Shown: positions 60,239 to 64,000 of the stretch, piece after piece | Layout: the number at the start of each line of letters is the position of its first letter | How positions within the stretch are numbered: position 1 is the first letter of the stretch | Assembly (NCBI RefSeq): GCF_000695625.1 | Contig: NZ_JMQI01000028.1 | Coordinates: 124,001-188,000, forward strand | Reading direction: 5' to 3' | DNA: 64,000 nucleotides | Source of the DNA: Amycolatopsis rifamycinica | GTDB lineage: Bacteria; Actinomycetota; Actinomycetes; Mycobacteriales; Pseudonocardiaceae | Notes under the pieces: generated by a model | The model's input: the letters and a program-made list of their open reading frames with translations, nothing else | Database searches by the model: none | What the model was told of the DNA's origin: nothing | Position numbers and translations under genes: made by a program

Positions 60239-62353
60239 GTGTCCGAACCTCGGGTCAGACGGGCCGAGATCGCCATCGAACAAGCCCACGTCGATCGCGT
60301 GTACACCCGTCTGGACGAACTGAAGGCCCAGGCCGAGGCGATGCGCACGAAGGGCTACGAGATCGGCCAGGGAGCGCAGCGCGAGGCGATCTTCGAGCAG
60401 GCGTCGATGCTGTTCGAGCGCGACATGATGGTCCACCACGCCAACCAGACGCTGCAGACGCTCGACGCCGAGTACGAGGGGCTCGTCTTCGGACGGCTCG
60501 ACGACCGCGAGGGAGAACGCACCTACGTCGGCCGGCTCGGCATCCGCGACGCCGAGTTCGACAACCTCGTCACGGACTGGCGCGCGCCGGCCGCGGCGGC
60601 GTTCTACCAGGCCACCGCCGAGGAACCGATGGACGTCGTACGGCGGCGCGTGATCCGCTGCTCGGGCCAGAACGTCCTCGACGTCGACGACGACGTCCTG
60701 ATCGCCGACGCCGTCCCCGACGACATGCAGATCGTCGGCGAAGGCGCGCTGATGGCCGCGCTGGGGCGCTCGCGCGGCGAGAAGATGCGCGACATCGTCG
60801 CGACCATCCAGAAGGAGCAGGACGAGGTCATCCGGGCGCCGTGGCGCGGGGTCACCGAGATCACCGGCGGCCCGGGGACGGGCAAGACCGCCGTCGCGCT
60901 GCACCGCGCCGCCTACCTGCTCTACCGCTACCGGCGTCAGCTCGGCGGCGCCGGCGTCCTGGTCATCGGGCCCTCGGGCGTGTTCACCAGCTACATCTCG
61001 CGCGTCCTCCCCTCCATGGGTGAGACGAACGTCGAGCTGCGCGCGCTCGGCGAAGTCCTCGACGGCCTGGAGGCGACCCGGCAGGACGCGGCGCCGCTGG
61101 CCGCCGTCAAGGGATCGCTGCGGATGCGGAAGGTGCTGCTGCGGGCGCTGCGCGACACGCCGCCGGAGGCGCCGGAGGAGATGCGGATCGTCTACCGCGG
61201 CGAGGTGCTGAAGCTGAACGCGCGCGAGCTGGAGAAGGTCCGCCGCAAGGCCCACACGCAGGGCGCGCCGCCGAACCGGCAGCGGATCCGGGCGGCCGAG
61301 ATGCTGCTGGACGCCCTCGCCGCGAAGGCCGAGGAGCACGCGAAGGACGACGGCAGGCAGCTCGACCGGGCCGAGCTGATCACCGACCTCGGCGAGCGGA
61401 TCGACTTCCACCGCTTCCTGGTCGTCTGGTGGCCGGTGCTGTACCCGGCGCAGATCCTCAAGTGGCTGGCCGACGAGAAGCGGCTGGCCGCGGCGGCGAA
61501 GGGCGTGCTGAACCGCCAGGAGATCTCGATGCTGGCCGCGGACTTCGCGGACCGGTCGCGCGGCTGGTCGATCGCGGACGTCGCGCTGCTGGACGAGCTG
61601 CGCGTCCTGCTCGGGCCGCCGCCGAAGCGCAAGCGGCGCCAGGTGATCGAGGTCGAGCCGGACCGCTCGGGCGGGGCACCGACGCGGCCGGAGCACTACG
61701 ACGAGTACTCGCACGTGGTCGTCGACGAGTCCCAGGACCTTTCGCCGATGCAGTGGCGGATGGTCGGGCGGCGCGGCAAGTACGCGAGCTGGACGGTGGT
61801 CGGCGACCCGGTGCAGAGCTCGTGGCCGGACCCGGCGGAGGCGGCTTCGGCCCGCGACCAGGCGTTCGGCGTCAAGACGGCCCGGCGGCGGTTCACGCTC
61901 CGCACGAACTACCGCAACTCGGCGGAGATCTTCGACCTGGCGGCGAAGGTCGTCGCGGGGCACGCGGAGTCCGGCGAGCTGCCGGTGGCGGTCCGCCGCA
62001 CCGGGGTGGAGCCGGAGGTCCGCCCGGTGGAGGCGGCCGGCCTCGCCGCGGCCACGCAGGCGGCGGTGAAGGAGCTGCTGGGCACGGTCGAGGGCACGGT
62101 CGGCGTCATCACGGCGATGGACCGGGTGCCGGAGGTCGCGGGCTGGCTCTCGGACGAGGCGGACGAGCGGCTCAAGGTCGTGGGCAGCCTGGATTCGAAG
62201 GGCCTGGAGTACGACGCGGTGGTGCTGGTGGAGCCGAACGACCTGATCACCGAGTCGACCACCGGGCGGCGGGTGCTGTACGTGGCCCTGACCCGGGCGA
62301 CGCAGCAGCTGATCGTGCTGGCCTCGAACCCGGACTGGATCCCCGCCGCCTGA
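60239..62353 (+). CDS. HelD-family RNA polymerase-recycling ATPase (UvrD/Rep-like)
   Basis: A 704-aa SF1-type ATPase: N-terminal coiled-coil arm (residues 5-80), Walker A 'ITGGPGTGKTAVALHRAAYL' near 212-231, Walker B 'HVVVDESQDLSPMQWRMVG' near 497-515, 'LRTNYRNSAEIFDLAAKV' and C-terminal 'VALTRATQQLIVL'. HelD/HelR proteins pry RNA polymerase from DNA and some give rifamycin tolerance. GTG 60239 follows AAGGAG. I do not see the rifamycin-associated element in the 120 bp upstream, so rifamycin induction is not supported. Confidence 0.9.
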   Translation: MSEPRVRRAEIAIEQAHVDRVYTRLDELKAQAEAMRTKGYEIGQGAQREAIFEQASMLFERDMMVHHANQTLQTLDAEYEGLVFGRLDDREGERTYVGRLGIRDAEFDNLVTDWRAPAAAAFYQATAEEPMDVVRRRVIRCSGQNVLDVDDDVLIADAVPDDMQIVGEGALMAALGRSRGEKMRDIVATIQKEQDEVIRAPWRGVTEITGGPGTGKTAVALHRAAYLLYRYRRQLGGAGVLVIGPSGVFTSYISRVLPSMGETNVELRALGEVLDGLEATRQDAAPLAAVKGSLRMRKVLLRALRDTPPEAPEEMRIVYRGEVLKLNARELEKVRRKAHTQGAPPNRQRIRAAEMLLDALAAKAEEHAKDDGRQLDRAELITDLGERIDFHRFLVVWWPVLYPAQILKWLADEKRLAAAAKGVLNRQEISMLAADFADRSRGWSIADVALLDELRVLLGPPPKRKRRQVIEVEPDRSGGAPTRPEHYDEYSHVVVDESQDLSPMQWRMVGRRGKYASWTVVGDPVQSSWPDPAEAASARDQAFGVKTARRRFTLRTNYRNSAEIFDLAAKVVAGHAESGELPVAVRRTGVEPEVRPVEAAGLAAATQAAVKELLGTVEGTVGVITAMDRVPEVAGWLSDEADERLKVVGSLDSKGLEYDAVVLVEPNDLITESTTGRRVLYVALTRATQQLIVLASNPDWIPAA

Positions 62354-62590
62354 CGCCGGATCGGCCCGAGCCCGGCTCGTGGTGGGCGAGCACCTGGCGG
62401 AGCAGGCGCGCCAGGCACTCCCGGTCTTCGCCGGGCAGCGGCGCGAGCAGGTCGTCCCGCACGCGGTCGAGCATCTCGTCCATGAGCCGCGACGGTGCCG
62501 AGCCGGCCGCGGTGAGCGTGATCCGGTCGCGGCGCCCGTGACCGGGGTCCGGGGTGCGGTCGGCGAAGCCCGGCTCGGCCGGCTCGCCGA
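62354..62590 (-). pseudogene. MarR-family regulator, C-terminal fragment
   Basis: The minus strand from about 62590 to about 62385 reads like the wing and dimer helix of a MarR regulator: 'ADRTPDPGHGRRDRITLTAA', then 'DEMLDRVRDDLLAPLPGEDR', 'LARLLRQVLAHH'. The DNA-recognition helix and start are missing. No stop follows at the usual place; the frame runs on into the 3' end of the HelD gene. So the fragment is truncated at both ends. Confidence 0.6.
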
Positions 62591-62639
62591 CGGCGGTGAC
62601 GACGTCGCCGCGGTCCACGCGGCACCGGCGGCCGAGCTC

Positions 62640-62858
62640 GGCTTGGCCGGACGGCCCGAGCTGGTGAACCTCGACGGCGATCACGCGAAGGCCACCGCCA
62701 ACCAGCTGGTCCACTTCTTCCGCGAAGGCGAGCCGCCGCACCGAAGCAGCGGCCTGCGCGTCGGCTGCGTCGCCGCGCGCACCCCCGGGGGCCGGCGGCT
62801 CGGCGGAGAGACCGTCGCGCTCGCCTGGACCCGAAAGCAGTGCATTGCGGGAGGATGA
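62640..62858 (+). pseudogene. NTF2-like (SnoaL-type) protein, C-terminal fragment
   Basis: The plus strand from about 62640 to 62858 encodes the last strands of an NTF2-like small protein: 'LVNLDGDHAKATANQLVHFF', 'REGEPPHRSSGLRVGCVAAR', 'RLGGETVALAWTRKQ'. The N-terminal helices are missing, and directly before it the opposite strand carries a truncated MarR gene. A regulator and an NTF2-like gene often stand head to head; a deletion of both 5' ends explains the layout. Confidence 0.55.
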
Positions 62859-62861
62859 ACG

Positions 62862-62921
62862 CTGAAGGGCCCCTTCGCGGAGCGGGTGGCGGGTTCCCGT
62901 GTCCTCGAAGGAGCCCTTCAG
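62862..62921. terminator. Long inverted repeat after the NTF2-like fragment
   Basis: A 16-base arm (62862-62877, ctgaagggccccttcg) matches the reverse complement of 62906-62921 except for one base, with a 28-base loop that itself can fold. Its position between converging transcripts suggests a bidirectional terminator. Confidence 0.6.
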
Positions 62922-62981
62922 ACCCCCGGTGAAATGAAACGTCGTGGGACGACGTGGCGTCCGAGGGCATGTCTAGTCGAT

Positions 62982-63036
62982 CCGGGTTGTTCGGTGTCCG
63001 CGCTCACCCACCGAACAACAACGCCGAACAACCCGG
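62982..63036 (-). terminator. Two competing hairpins after the WD40 gene
   Basis: The arm 62982-62996 can pair with 63024-63036 (13 bp, ccgggttgttcgg) or with 63009-63019 (11 bp, gttgttcggtg). The two pairings exclude each other. The element starts directly after the WD40 stop codon (63037), so terminator function is likely; the duplicated arm is unusual. Confidence 0.55.
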
Positions 63037-64000
63037 TCAGGGGCAGGGCGGGGAGTACCGGAGGTCCGGGAAGCTGTCGTTCCACTCGGCCTCGCCGATC
63101 CGGGGTGACACCGCCGCGCAGATCCGCTCGGCCGCCCGCTCCGGGTCGCCCTCCCAGAACCGCACCGAGCCGTCCGCTCCGCCGCCCGCCAGCGTGTGGC
63201 CGTTCGGGGCGTACTGCGCGGCGTAGACGCGGTCGCGCTGTTCGGGCAGGACCGCGTACGGCGCCGCCGCGGCGACGTCCCACAGCCGGATCGTCCGGTC
63301 GTAGCTGCCCGAGGCCAGCGTGCGGCTGTCACCGCTGAAGGACACCGACATGACGACGTCCGCGTGGCCGTCCAGGATCACCGGGGGCGGCACGTGCGCC
63401 GGGTCCGTGACGTCCCAGAGGCGCACCATGCGGTCGGCGCTCGCCGTGGCGACGCGCTTGCCGTCGGGGCTGTAGGCGATCGAGAAGATCGTGTCGGTGT
63501 GCCCGGCCAGCTTCGCCAGCGGCCGCGGGGCCCGCGGTGCCGAGACGTCCCACAGCCGCGCGGTGTGGTCCCAGCCCGCCGTGGCGAGCGTCCGGCCGTC
63601 GGGGCTGAAGGCGAGGGTGTGGACGTCGTCGTCGTGACCTTCGAGCCGGGCGATCTCGACCGGGCGGGTGCGGTCGGCCAGGTCCCAGAGCCGGGCCGTG
63701 TGGCCGTCGCCCGCGGTGGCGAGCAGCCGTCCGTCCGGGCTGAACGCGACCGCGTCGACGTCGTCGTGGAGCCGGTTGAACACCACCGGCGGCCCGGGGC
63801 GGGCCGGGTCGGTGATGTCCCGCAGCGTCATCGTGTGGTCCCAGCTGCCGGTGGCCAGCGTGCGGCCGTCCGGGCTGACGGCCACGCCGCAGACCGCGTC
63901 GCCGAATCCGCCGATCGTGGCCAGCGCCCGCGGCGCGCGCGGGTCGGTGAGGTCGTGCAGCCGCACGGTCTGGTCGTACCCGCCGGAGGCCAGCAGCTTC
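63037..64000 (-). CDS. WD40-repeat protein, C-terminal part (5' end outside window)
   Basis: At least 320 residues open to the right edge, with about seven WD40 blades. Repeats show the pattern 'VAFSPDGRLLATAGDGHTAR' plus 'LWDLADRTRPVEIARLEGHD'. The ending, 'AAERICAAVSPRIGEAEWND' and 'FPDLRYSPPCP', is typical of actinobacterial multidomain proteins in which the propeller follows an N-terminal kinase, NTPase or HTH domain. Those domains would lie beyond 64000. The propeller is a protein-binding platform. Function cannot be set from this part. Confidence 0.85.
   Translation of the reverse strand, partial: KLLASGGYDQTVRLHDLTDPRAPRALATIGGFGDAVCGVAVSPDGRTLATGSWDHTMTLRDITDPARPGPPVVFNRLHDDVDAVAFSPDGRLLATAGDGHTARLWDLADRTRPVEIARLEGHDDDVHTLAFSPDGRTLATAGWDHTARLWDVSAPRAPRPLAKLAGHTDTIFSIAYSPDGKRVATASADRMVRLWDVTDPAHVPPPVILDGHADVVMSVSFSGDSRTLASGSYDRTIRLWDVAAAAPYAVLPEQRDRVYAAQYAPNGHTLAGGGADGSVRFWEGDPERAAERICAAVSPRIGEAEWNDSFPDLRYSPPCP

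Noticed and set aside
59399..61963. An 854-codon minus-strand frame across rsmD and the HelD gene
   Set aside because: Antisense shadow of the HelD gene, which has intact ATPase motifs.
1..64000. tRNA, rRNA, insertion sequences or prophage
   Set aside because: I looked for cloverleaf patterns, transposase or integrase motifs and terminal inverted repeats on both strands and found none that I could support by eye; a tRNA scan and IS search would settle it.

Overview
The window is very GC-rich actinobacterial DNA: GTG/ATG starts, frequent GTGA/ATGA stop-start overlaps, purine-rich ribosome sites. The gene content (SigD/ShbA-type sigma factor, SepIVA beside rnc/rpmF/DUF177, SigE-family sigma factor, MAB_1171c-type membrane protein, HelD-like ATPase) suggests Pseudonocardiaceae, most likely an Amycolatopsis-like chromosome. 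I see no plasmid, phage, insertion sequence, CRISPR, rRNA or tRNA signal. It reads as chromosome arm with metabolic islands, a housekeeping block and several decayed genes.

Layout. 1-2.4 kb: end of an alpha-galactosidase, then hydroxypyruvate/glyoxylate reductase and glycerate kinase. 2.6-5.8 kb: small HesB-like, DUF5709, GtrA and DUF202 proteins, then a ShbA/SigD-type sigma factor. 5.8-15.3 kb: an apparently complete oxidative L-fucose (6-deoxyhexose) regulon: lactonase, aldo-keto reductase, mutarotase, FadR regulator, ribose-type ABC transporter, SDR dehydrogenase, fuconate dehydratase and FAH-type diketo-acid hydrolase. A shared 11-bp palindrome lies upstream of both arms. 15.5-28.5 kb: Bcr/CflA exporter, MerR and helical-repeat gene remnants, NADH:ferredoxin-type reductase, two-domain acyl reductase, a 27-codon gene candidate with a perfect terminator, a GT-C-like membrane protein, TetX-like monooxygenase, MocR regulator, O-methyltransferase, and a class A penicillin-binding protein whose transpeptidase motifs are lost.

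29.8-38.1 kb: a six-gene glycine/serine operon (gcvP-gcvT-gcvH-glyA-lipA-sdaA) behind a glycine riboswitch and closed by a duplicated palindromic terminator. It can take glycine to serine and pyruvate and make the lipoate that GcvH needs; gcvP appears to start with ATC. 38.2-39.8 kb: a large HTH protein and a divergent 65-aa membrane protein separated by a perfect inverted repeat. 39.8-44 kb: an operon for gamma-glutamylated amine catabolism (glutamine synthetase-like ligase, gamma-glutamyl hydrolase, aldehyde dehydrogenase, SDR).

44.1-49.2 kb: stress-type membrane protein, a frameshifted alpha/beta hydrolase whose 3' end is tandemly duplicated, PadR plus HAAS-domain membrane protein, Lrp regulator with an operator palindrome, and an SMP-30 lactonase. 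49.3-51.9 kb: XRE, ImmA/IrrE peptidase and MAB_1171c-type membrane protein in one operon, with a nine-unit 22-bp tandem repeat inside it; this is my best candidate for an undescribed regulatory or defence-like module. 51.9-60.1 kb: mutM, PL6 lyase, rnc, rpmF, DUF177, sepIVA, SigE-type sigma factor with membrane partner, a secreted protein with two RNase Sa-like domains, coaD and rsmD. 60.2-64 kb: a HelD-family RNA polymerase-recycling ATPase, remnants of MarR and NTF2-like genes, and the C-terminal part of a WD40 protein running off the right edge.
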